A stretch of DNA of 64,000 nucleotides. Origin: a virus. Under the pieces are notes generated by a model. That model was not told the origin of the DNA, made no database searches, and saw only the letters and a program-made list of their open reading frames with translations. The stretch spans positions 32,971 through 96,970 of IMG/VR virus record IMGVR_UViG_3300048777_000091. One strand, written 5' to 3'. Shown piece by piece: positions 58,608 through 64,000 of the stretch (position 1 is the first letter of the stretch; every line of letters starts with the position of its first letter). The position numbers were made by a program, and so were the translations under genes.

Positions 58608-60194
58608 AACTACGCCTGTTTCCGCTGCCGTGAATGTGATCGTGAACCCCGTCTTGCTGATGGCGCTGATGTAGGGAATGGCCGTCGCATTATCCGGTGT
58701 CACCACACAGAATGCCGCGTTCGTCCAGCCGGAGTTGGCAAAGGTGATATTCACACTTGTAGCTGCGCTCAGGCCAGTGATCTCTCCGCCCATGTTGCTG
58801 CTGTAAGCGGCTACGCTTCCTGCTGAGGCTGTTGGGGCTGTGGCTGTGAGCGATATTGTGCCCCCACCTTTGATCCTAAAAGCCTCTCCCAGTGTGCCAT
58901 TCAATACAGTTCGGAAAACTAAATCCGCACTCAGAGTTGCTTGACGGTAATCAGTAGTTGTGGCAGAGACTTCTCCTTGTACGGTAGAATTCTGTGTGGA
59001 AGTTGGAAGCATGAAACTAAACCCAGCCTTACTTCCGTTTGCGTTTGCGTCCGCTCCTGCATATGCTTCAACTGGAATCATCAACGAGCTGTTGAAGCCG
59101 CCCGTGGTAGACTGAAAGGTTATGCCATTACCATTACTCTGTATAAGAATGCCAGAGCTACCATTTATCTCAAAACGATTATCGCCGCCCCCAGCTATAC
59201 TTATACTTCCACTATGGGTACTATTATCGGTAACTGAGAATGCTGGTATACCCATATTCAGTGGTACAGTGGAGGCAAAAGTTGTTGCGTTGACATACCC
59301 CGTTGTATTCGCGGTAGGATACGCCCCACCTGCCGGGTAGCTTGCCGCTGCTGTGTAGGTAGTAGCCGCCGCGTTCTGCTGGAAGCTCGTTCCGGTCGCT
59401 ACTGAGTAGTAAGCGAACGATCCGGTATTCTTCATCCAAATGTAGCCCGTCGTGCAGCCACTCGGCAGCGTATAGCTCCAGACGATGTAGCTTGAGCCGC
59501 CGGTTGTAGTGACGTTGGCGGATGCAACGCCGAGCGTTGTGTTTGCTCCGCTAGAATCAATGCACGTTACCGCAGCTTCGTTCGTGGTGCTTGCGCCTAC
59601 AGACTGGCCGGAGTTTGTCGCTACGCCTGTTGGCGCTGCTGCGTTGGCAACTGTGCTCAGCGTCAGGCCGGTCATGGACTGATTCTCTGTAAACGTGTTG
59701 GCAATCCCCGTTCCTGCCGCGCCTAGACTTGTCAATGCCGCCGCAGCCGTAGTTGCACCTGTGCCGCCCGACGCCGGAAGCAATGGCGATCCAAGCGTCT
59801 CACTGCCAGCCGCGATGGTACCTGGGAAAGTGGCCGTACCACTAGCCCCGATGGCCCCTGTCTGCGTTGCGCCAAGGTTGACTTGAGCGCCGATACTCGC
59901 TGGCGTCGCCGAGATCACGCCTGCTGTATTGAGTATCGTAGTCCCATCCGGCATCACGCCGCCCAGTACACTGCTGGTTGCCGTGGGCAGTGAGTAACTT
60001 GTTGCTGCCCAGGTGCCGTTATTGCAAGTATACACAACCCCTGTAGAGATCACAACTTCAATAGGGGGAGAAGCGGGGCACGCTCCCGAGGGGGCGACTG
60101 GGACATAGATAACTTGGTTGTTCACCGGCAGTTGTGCCGAGGCTGTCCAGGTAATGGACAACATGAGCGCGGCGAGAAAAAGGAGTTTCTTCAT
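58584..60194 (-). CDS. Tail spike/fibre 2 with signal peptide, 536 aa
   Basis: Signal-peptide-like start (MKKLLFLAALMLSITWTASA-Q). The body is Ser/Thr/Gly-rich with phage fibre-type repeats (GAIGASGTATFPGTIAAGSETLG) and ends in the same FANSGWTNAAFC ... FYHCDGN domain as tail spike 1, probably a trimerisation or chaperone-like tip. It lacks the beta-helix module. A 15-bp repeat (60144-60158) lies in the signal peptide, in another reading frame than in spike 1. Confidence 0.68.
   Translation of the reverse strand: MKKLLFLAALMLSITWTASAQLPVNNQVIYVPVAPSGACPASPPIEVVISTGVVYTCNNGTWAATSYSLPTATSSVLGGVMPDGTTILNTAGVISATPASIGAQVNLGATQTGAIGASGTATFPGTIAAGSETLGSPLLPASGGTGATTAAAALTSLGAAGTGIANTFTENQSMTGLTLSTVANAAAPTGVATNSGQSVGASTTNEAAVTCIDSSGANTTLGVASANVTTTGGSSYIVWSYTLPSGCTTGYIWMKNTGSFAYYSVATGTSFQQNAAATTYTAAASYPAGGAYPTANTTGYVNATTFASTVPLNMGIPAFSVTDNSTHSGSISIAGGGDNRFEINGSSGILIQSNGNGITFQSTTGGFNSSLMIPVEAYAGADANANGSKAGFSFMLPTSTQNSTVQGEVSATTTDYRQATLSADLVFRTVLNGTLGEAFRIKGGGTISLTATAPTASAGSVAAYSSNMGGEITGLSAATSVNITFANSGWTNAAFCVVTPDNATAIPYISAISKTGFTITFTAAETGVVFYHCDGN
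59758..59810. repeat. 53-bp repeat B, copy 2 (pairs with 35903-35955)
   Basis: Identical block within tail spike 2, only 10 bp from block C. Confidence 0.85.
59821..59904. repeat. 84-bp repeat C, copy 2 (pairs with 37538-37621)
   Basis: Identical block within tail spike 2. The adjacent B and C blocks mark the point where spike 1 carries its extra module. Confidence 0.85.
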
Positions 60195-60198
60195 TTAA

Positions 60199-60543
60199 TT
60201 AGACCGTCCACCAAATCCAGAGTTTTGTTCCCGTTGCCGTCAGTCCCGTTACAGCAAAGTCGCGCCAAGTCAAAGCACCTGTTGTATCAGTCGGGCTGTC
60301 GAGAAACAATTCCGTATTGGCGGCTGTTGAAGCTGCAACTGACATTACGGGATATAGCGGAGCACTATCAGAGGGTGCGGTAATCGCTACCGTTCCTACA
60401 CTGGCCGCGCTCGCCCCGACAATGAGTAGAAGTTTTTGGACCCGGATTCCCGTGGTGTAGCCAGCACCGGAAACAACTGCGCTGTTTCGCCAGGTTGTAA
60501 TGTCAGAATCCAAAATCATTGGTTGTGTTGTAAGTGAGTTCAA
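60199..60543 (-). CDS. Small structural-type beta protein, 114 aa
   Basis: I prefer TTG 60543 because AAGGAG lies seven bases upstream; ATG 60519 is the alternative. Ala/Thr/Ser-rich beta protein (KLLLIVGASAASVGTVAITAP ... TELFLDSPTDTTGALTWRDF) ending in aromatic residues (WIWWTV). Likely a virion decoration or tail component. Confidence 0.55.
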   Translation of the reverse strand: MNSLTTQPMILDSDITTWRNSAVVSGAGYTTGIRVQKLLLIVGASAASVGTVAITAPSDSAPLYPVMSVAASTAANTELFLDSPTDTTGALTWRDFAVTGLTATGTKLWIWWTV

Positions 60544-60821
60544 AGAATTACTCCTTGTACGGAAGAAGCAAGTTTCGCGCCCCGCCCGTTGCTTCCATAT
60601 TTCTCGCGCCGTTTTACCCAAGACGCAGTAACAGCTTCGCTGACGTTGGCTCTATGATTTTCAGACAAAGGCTTGCCCAATTTAGCGATCCGTTGCTTTT
60701 CTTTGGTTTCGGAAGATCGAAACTTGCCTTTGCCTACGTAATACGGAGAACCCTCTTCGCCGTACTCCGAAGATTTAGAACGTAAATAAGCATAGACATA
60801 GTAGCCGGTCTTCTTGCTCAT
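60540..60821 (-). pseudogene. GIY-YIG endonuclease remnant, 93 aa
   Basis: The N-terminus has a GIY-YIG-like motif (YYVYAYLR ... PYYVGKGK), but this is joined almost directly to a NUMOD-like end (KLGKPLSENHRANVSEAV), so the catalytic Arg/Glu region is missing. Its 3' end supplies the ribosome binding site of the next gene. Best read as a deleted homing endonuclease. Confidence 0.6.
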
Positions 60822-60830
60822 TAGGTTCCT

Positions 60831-61049
60831 TTACAACTTGAAGTGTTTTCTGATTAGAACTTTGATAGCAGCAACCTGCGCCTGGTAGTAAACCTTTATT
60901 GATTTTTCTGCGGCGTCTCGGGCAACCAATGAATCGCCCAAGAATTCTTTCAGGTCCTTTTCGATTTCCTTGATCCACAACTGCCGATCAGCAGCGAAAA
61001 TCACCGTCAAGACGAAAACCACAACGAGTACCCAAAGCATGGCTTCCAT
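60831..61049 (-). CDS. Single-pass membrane protein, 72 aa
   Basis: AAGGAG precedes the ATG. The N-terminal hydrophobic helix (LWVLVVVFVLTVIFAA) is followed by a charged helix (KDLKEFLGDSLVARDAAEK). Small membrane protein of unknown role. Confidence 0.6.
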   Translation of the reverse strand: MEAMLWVLVVVFVLTVIFAADRQLWIKEIEKDLKEFLGDSLVARDAAEKSIKVYYQAQVAAIKVLIRKHFKL

Positions 61050-61095
61050 ATTGATCTCCTTGTAGGGGCCCGAAGGCCCCCATAAGTTGTTGATT

Positions 61096-61728
61096 TTATA
61101 TCCGGTTAATGCAAAACTCCTTGAAGTTGATTGTCGTCGTAGCTGCGGACGCCAACGTGAAGGACGGAATGAAGTTCAGGTCGGTAACGGCAACGGAAGT
61201 GGCGTTGGCATTTGCCGCGTTGGAAATCAACACACCGTTCTGATACTGAGAAGTTCCAGCCCAAGACAGAATCTTGGTAAGACTGTCCCACAGGAACTGG
61301 GTCTTCATCACGTAGTTGACAGTAACGCTCGAAGTCAGGTTCGCGGTCGCCGTGCCCGTAACAACCTTGGTACAGCCCGTGCTGAGAGTACCCAGGGTGT
61401 ATCCCGTGGCTGCTGGGCCGCCCGCGAATGTCGATGCCTTGGCATTGTACAGGTTAACCAACAGGTTGGTTGTCGCCGTGCTTGACGCGGTGAAAGCCAG
61501 AACAACCTCGAACAGATGACCGTCGAAAGCGCCGCCCGCGATGTCAGACGAAACACCAACATATACGCCGGACGGGTAGGTCGAAGTCGAAAGCGGAAAT
61601 TCGGGGGAAGGGAAGTAGGGAGATACTCCAGCGGCGGTGGGGGCGAGAAGCGGAGTTTCGGAGGTTACCGCGATCACCTGCGAGTAGTTAAAATTGGGGA
61701 AGCCTGCAACTGTGTCTTGACGAGCCAT
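61096..61728 (-). CDS. Probable capsid decoration/structural protein, 210 aa
   Basis: ATG 61728 with AAGGAC upstream. Beta-rich Ala/Thr/Ser protein, paralogous to the 42771-43508 protein over FDGH, LLVNLYNAK, QFLWDSLTKIL and the C-terminal NFKEF. High Ala/Thr content suggests a high-copy virion protein. A degenerate 15-bp repeat lies near its end (about 61100-61114). Confidence 0.6.
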   Translation of the reverse strand: MARQDTVAGFPNFNYSQVIAVTSETPLLAPTAAGVSPYFPSPEFPLSTSTYPSGVYVGVSSDIAGGAFDGHLFEVVLAFTASSTATTNLLVNLYNAKASTFAGGPAATGYTLGTLSTGCTKVVTGTATANLTSSVTVNYVMKTQFLWDSLTKILSWAGTSQYQNGVLISNAANANATSVAVTDLNFIPSFTLASAATTTINFKEFCINRI

Positions 61729-61747
61729 GATGTTTGTCCTTTGGAGG

Positions 61748-61996
61748 CTAAAGAGCCTCGATTGTGATCTTGAGTTTTCCGATGGAAGGAAGAACGGGAT
61801 GTCCGGGAGGAGTGGTAAAGTGGAGGGAAATAGGATACGGAATTTCTGATTTCCAAATCCCTTCGGCTTTGATCTCCCAAACCTCTTCAGTTTTCTCGTT
61901 CCAATAAGGCAATGCCTTTTTGGGGGGCTTGGGGAATCGGCCAACCACACAACTCTTCACGCGCAGTTCCGCGACGATTTTGGATTCATCTGTCAT
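61748..61996 (-). CDS. Hypothetical protein, 82 aa
   Basis: Beta-rich small protein with Trp residues (YWNEKTEEVWEIKAEGIW) and a Pro-rich segment. No strong ribosome binding site. Lies before the decoration-like gene; it may be a structural accessory. Confidence 0.5.
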   Translation of the reverse strand: MTDESKIVAELRVKSCVVGRFPKPPKKALPYWNEKTEEVWEIKAEGIWKSEIPYPISLHFTTPPGHPVLPSIGKLKITIEAL

Positions 61997-62039
61997 TTTT
62001 GGCTCTCTGGGATTCCGGCGCTCTGGCTCGGATCGGCGA

Positions 62040-62690
62040 TTAGTCCATTACCCGGACTAAAACTTTTTGTTTCTTCTTTGGTCTCCTCGAAGGAGCTTTC
62101 TTTCTGCAATCAATACATTGACCTTGCAGCCCGTTCCAACGAGAAGCATTTCTTTCGAAACTAGAAAGGGAGATAAAACTTTTGTGTGTGCTACACCAGG
62201 AGGTTCCTTCTGGACCCACTTTTCTAATGTTTCTGGGGGCTCTTTTTGGCTTCTCCGGAAGAGGAGGAAGCTCGGCACCTACCATTTGGAAAAGCTCTTG
62301 CCAGACTTCTCTGTCGTACCATTTCTTTCGGGCGGAGAAAATATCCCAGAGTTCGGATAGGGTCAGCGTCGGCTCGTCTTTTTCCAAACGAGAAATGGTT
62401 CTTATTCTGTGGCAATTGGCACAAACTAATTCGCACTTTTTAAGCTCAGAAACCAGAGCCGCAGGAGTGCAGCGCCTGACTATTGAGGCTATATTCATAA
62501 CTTTGTCCCCGTCGATGTGGTCAAAATCCATAGCACAAGAGGGGAATTTTCCCCCACAATCCAGGCAGGGTCTGTTTTTCAAAAGGACCAAAAGGGCTTC
62601 AAAAACCCTTTTATACTGTTTATTCTTTTGTAAATAGTCCTCTTTGTTTTCCTCGTAGTGGGCGCGATGATAGGCGGGGTCAGAGGGCAT
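62040..62690 (-). CDS. HNH homing-type endonuclease, 216 aa
   Basis: ATG 62690 (MPSDPAYHRAHYEENK). Zinc-bound HNH core: PCLDCGGKFP, AMDFDHIDGDK and LVCANCHRIRT, with a second zinc pair further on (WCSTH ... QCIDCRKK). It is unlike the other two HNH genes of the window. It directly follows the tRNA array and ends within an exact 15-bp repeat (62043-62057) that encodes its last residues VRVMD. Confidence 0.8.
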   Translation of the reverse strand: MPSDPAYHRAHYEENKEDYLQKNKQYKRVFEALLVLLKNRPCLDCGGKFPSCAMDFDHIDGDKVMNIASIVRRCTPAALVSELKKCELVCANCHRIRTISRLEKDEPTLTLSELWDIFSARKKWYDREVWQELFQMVGAELPPLPEKPKRAPRNIRKVGPEGTSWCSTHKSFISLSSFERNASRWNGLQGQCIDCRKKAPSRRPKKKQKVLVRVMD

Positions 62691-62702
62691 ACTTCTCCAG
62701 AA

Positions 62703-62784
62703 TGGAGCGGAAGACGGGATTCGAACCCGCATGTCAAAGACAGTTGCTTGGAAGGCAACGGCTCTACCACTGAGCGACTTCCGC
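62703..62784 (-). tRNA. tRNA-Gly(TCC)
   Basis: Acceptor GCGGAAG/CTTCCGC, D-arm GCTCAGTGGTAGAGC, anticodon stem GTTGC/GCAAC with loop CTTCCAA, T-arm GGGTTCGAATCCC, encoded CCA. The variable region can form a small TGTC/GACA hairpin, longer than usual for Gly. Confidence 0.85.
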
Positions 62785-62792
62785 ATGAAACT

Positions 62793-62866
62793 TGGTAGGC
62801 GACTGTGGAATCTAACCACAATGACACCCCTATCGAGGGTGCGTCCTAACATTGGACGAGTCGCCC
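62793..62866 (-). tRNA. tRNA-like, probable tRNA-Ile(GAT), unusual loops
   Basis: Acceptor GGGCGAC/GTCGCCT, D-stem GTCC/GGAC without the usual GG in the loop, anticodon stem CACCC/GGGTG with loop TCGATAG (C instead of the near-universal U33), T-loop TTAGATT instead of TTCGATT, encoded CCA. It folds but deviates at several conserved positions, so function is uncertain. Confidence 0.55.
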
Positions 62867-62871
62867 GTAAA

Positions 62872-62947
62872 TGGTGTGGTCGGCAGGACTCGAACCTGCG
62901 GTGAACTGGGTGTAGGCCAGCCGATTTAGCCGCTAATCTACGACCAC
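62872..62947 (-). tRNA. tRNA-Val(TAC), C at position 33
   Basis: Acceptor GTGGTCG/CGACCAC, U8-A9, D-stem GATT/AATC, anticodon stem GCTGG/CCAGT with loop CCTACAC, T-arm GCAGG/CCTGC with TTCGAGT, encoded CCA. Position 33 is C where T is expected. Confidence 0.7.
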
Positions 62948-62952
62948 AGAAA

Positions 62953-63027
62953 TGGGGCGCGTAGCCGGAATCGAGCCGACATTCTGACCTTCGGAGGGTC
63001 GAGTTCTGTCCGTTGAACTATACGCGC
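62953..63027 (-). tRNA. tRNA-Arg(CCG)
   Basis: Acceptor GCGCGTA/TACGCGC, D-arm GTTCAACGGACAGAAC, anticodon loop CTCCGAA with normal U33, T-arm GTCGG/CCGGC, encoded CCA. Confidence 0.85.
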
Positions 63028-63031
63028 AAAC

Positions 63032-63107
63032 TGGAACCGACCACGGGACTTCAACCCGCATCAACTTCGTTAGGACCGAAGGGCTCTGTGCATTGAGCTA
63101 AGTCGGC
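63032..63107 (-). tRNA. tRNA-Arg(CCT)
   Basis: Acceptor GCCGACT/GGTCGGT with wobble ends, D-arm GCTCAATGCACAGAGC, anticodon stem CTTCG/CGAAG with loop GTCCTAA, T-arm GCGGG/CCCGT, encoded CCA. Confidence 0.85.
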
Positions 63108-63111
63108 GAAA

Positions 63112-63186
63112 TGGAAACCCCATCCGGAGTCAAACCGGAATCTAACGAATAGAAGCCGTTGCTCTCTTCCCTTGAGCTATGGGGTC
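63112..63186 (-). tRNA. tRNA-Arg(TCT)
   Basis: Acceptor GACCCCA/TGGGGTT, D-arm GCTCAAGGGAAGAGAGC, anticodon stem AACGG/TCGTT with loop CTTCTAT, T-arm TCCGG/CCGGA, encoded CCA. Third Arg tRNA in the array. Confidence 0.85.
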
Positions 63187-63192
63187 AAAATT

Positions 63193-63268
63193 TGGTGCCT
63201 CGCCAGGGAATTGAACCCTGTCCAATCGGCTTAAAAGGCCGTTATGCCAGCCATCACACTCACGAGGC
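63193..63268 (-). tRNA. tRNA-Lys(TTT)
   Basis: Acceptor GCCTCGT/GCGAGGC, anticodon loop CTTTTAA, T-arm CAGGG/CCCTG with TTCAATT, discriminator A and encoded CCA. Confidence 0.85.
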
Positions 63269-63316
63269 AACGTTTGTCGTCCTCGGATTTTCGACTTGTC
63301 ATAACGTCCTCCAAAA

Positions 63317-63393
63317 TGGTGGGTCGCCAGGAACTCGAATCCTGCTCTGTCGGGTAAGAACCGACTGCTTCAAACCATCAAAGCTTGCAACCC
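63317..63393 (-). tRNA. tRNA-Lys(CTT)
   Basis: Acceptor GGGTTGC/GCGACCC, anticodon stem GTCGG/CCGAC with loop TTCTTAC, T-arm CAGGA/TCCTG with TTCGAGT, discriminator A and encoded CCA. The 48-base spacer before it (63269-63316) shows no further gene. Confidence 0.85.
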
Positions 63394-63394
63394 G

Positions 63395-63488
63395 TGGTAG
63401 GCGACCAGGGGGTCGAACCCTGCCGTTGCGCTATTCGAGGCGCTCTCCCGGGGATATAAAGCCCAGCCGCACACCGATGCTATCGCCC
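63395..63488 (-). tRNA. Class II tRNA-like gene, isotype undetermined
   Basis: 94 nt including CCA. Acceptor GGGCGAT/GTCGCCT, short D-stem GCA/TGC, T-arm CAGGG/CCCTG with TTCGACC and a long variable arm with GCGC/GCGC stem, as in Leu/Ser/Tyr tRNAs. The anticodon stem CTGGG/CCCGG leaves a nine-base loop CTTTATATC. Centred as seven bases it gives TAT; shifted by one it gives TTA, which would read UAA. Neither fits a class II amino acid. Confidence 0.55.
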
Positions 63489-63854
63489 AAAACTTTTGTC
63501 CATTAACCGGACAATATCCTTCTTCAACTGTGCAACCTTCGCGGGCGGCATGTACAACTCGCCCTTCTTGACCAAGGCTATTCCTCCCTTTTTCACCGTG
63601 CCGCCTTTGTGAAAAGTAGCGGGAGACGCTTTGCTAAAATTGGGAGTCGGCAGGCTCGGGGTGTAGCTGGGGCCCGGGGCTTGCCTTGTATTCGCTTGTA
63701 GATCGTCTGTTGTTGCTGCGCGAGCAGCGGCGTTCTTGGCTTCAGCGGCCTGCATAGCAGAGCCCACGGCCCCGACGGCGGACCCTACTTTCTGCTTAGT
63801 GGTCTGCGGTGTTTTGGAGTCCGGTTTGTCGGTGCCTACCATTGCGTTTGCCAC
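63480..63854 (-). CDS. Phage structural-type protein with KGG motif, 124 aa
   Basis: GTG 63854 with AAGGAG upstream. Ala/Lys-rich helical start, then the block FHKGGTVKKGGIALVKKGELYMPPAK, a pattern widespread in phage head-associated small proteins (KGG-V-x-x-TG-x-ALV-x-x-GE-x-V-x-P). Its last codons overlap the 5' end of the class II tRNA by 9 bases, and an exact 15-bp repeat (63498-63512) encodes part of the C-terminal helix. Confidence 0.6.
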   Translation of the reverse strand: MANAMVGTDKPDSKTPQTTKQKVGSAVGAVGSAMQAAEAKNAAARAATTDDLQANTRQAPGPSYTPSLPTPNFSKASPATFHKGGTVKKGGIALVKKGELYMPPAKVAQLKKDIVRLMDKSFGR

Positions 63855-64000
63855 GTATTCTCCTTGTGTTGTCTTGGTGCCGCACGAGCTAATCGAAAGC
63901 TAACTCCGAAGTCCTTATGAGAGACTCGTCCAACCTTTGGTGCGCGGCTTACGCAAACTGCGTACATTTGTACTCAAAACGAGTACATTCAAAATGGCAG
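63855..64000. other. Right-edge region without gene, with inverted repeats
   Basis: No ORF is supported. GTACTC (63970-63975) and GAGTAC (63981-63986) can pair around five bases, and GTACATTTGTAC (63962-63973) is a near palindrome. If the genome continues here toward the early block, this may be the edge of a divergent promoter/operator region. Confidence 0.35.

Larger units (their letters stand above)
1325..63512. repeat. Family of about 42 dispersed 15-bp imperfect palindromes, consensus GTCCRGNTAATGGAC
   Basis: Start positions of clear copies: 1325, 1723, 2891, 3745, 4047, 6148, 6588, 7840, 8219, 9385, 10567, 11990, 12369, 14314, 15298, 16172, 16938, 19687, 21526, 22615, 25921, 27959, 29003, 30264, 33854, 35040, 38049, 40111, 41394, 42668, 44730, 46730, 47247, 50314, 51542, 53683, 54112, 56402, 58294, 60144, 62043, 63498. 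Degenerate copies: 1219, 42377, 45077, 45179, 49488, 61100. Arms GTCC and GGAC are nearly invariant. The 7-base core is asymmetric (AG/GG/GA, any base, TAAT, sometimes TACT or AAAT). Both orientations occur, about 25 along and 17 against transcription. Arms are about one helical turn apart, as for a dimeric DNA-binding protein. Confidence 0.92.

Noticed and set aside
62851-62855. D-stem GTCC/GGAC of the Ile-like tRNA as another copy of the 15-bp motif
   Set aside because: The arms match, but the core (AATGTTA) does not, and GTCC/GGAC is an ordinary D-stem.
1-64000. CRISPR array, integrase or transposase
   Set aside because: No regular spacer-repeat array was seen, and the dispersed 15-bp motif is far too widely spaced. 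No integrase or transposase motif was found. Homing endonucleases are the only mobile genes.

Overview
The window is most of the genome of a tailed bacteriophage with podovirus-like virion genes: large terminase, portal, scaffold-like protein, N4-gp56-type major capsid protein, two adaptor/tail-tube-like proteins, a nozzle-sized tail protein, two tail spikes or fibres, and internal virion proteins that include a giant 3043-residue polyvalent protein. No tape measure, sheath, baseplate or integrase is visible. The host is unknown. Signal-peptide-bearing tail proteins and the style of some small proteins remind me of soil Acidobacteriota, but that is only a guess.

Layout: two convergent gene blocks meet at a strong hairpin terminator near 16280-16304. 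The left block (1-16172, + strand) is the early/replication side. It carries three metallophosphoesterases, a T7-like primase-helicase, a DNA sliding clamp, a sigma-like factor, an endonuclease VII relative, HNH proteins, a HAD phosphatase, a dATP/dGTP-diphosphohydrolase-like protein, a DUF1643 protein and many small unknowns. The right block (16327-63854, - strand) is the virion/late side. Read from high to low coordinate it holds a small structural gene, nine tRNA genes, an HNH endonuclease, decoration-like proteins, tail spike 2, lysis-like membrane proteins, terminase, portal, scaffold, the interrupted capsid gene, GroES, a histidine phosphatase, adaptors, tail spike 1, the nozzle-like protein and the internal virion proteins. 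Genes are tightly packed and very often joined by TAATG or ATGA stop/start overlaps. DNA polymerase was not seen and probably lies outside the window.

Two things stand out. First, a 15-bp imperfect palindrome, consensus GTCCRGNTAATGGAC, occurs about 42 times, on average every 1.5 kb, in both orientations. It lies between genes, across stop/start codons, over a promoter, in intron loops and inside coding sequence in several reading frames. This points to selection on the nucleic acid itself, for example a phage-wide DNA-binding (stoperator-like) site. Second, the major capsid gene (49114 down to 46384) is broken into six exons by five intervening sequences. One is a 981-nt element with a LAGLIDADG endonuclease gene. 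Three are short group I introns with covarying P7 helices, two of them with the same P1 target only 24 nt apart. One is a 46-nt gap too short for any known self-splicing intron. Spliced in silico the exons give one 326-residue protein.

Mobile DNA is abundant: three HNH, one LAGLIDADG and one GIY-YIG homing-type genes plus a GIY-YIG remnant. The two tail spike genes share 53-84 bp identical blocks, and their arrangement shows that a 1.6-kb beta-helix module sits in one of them at a point where the other has only 10 bp.
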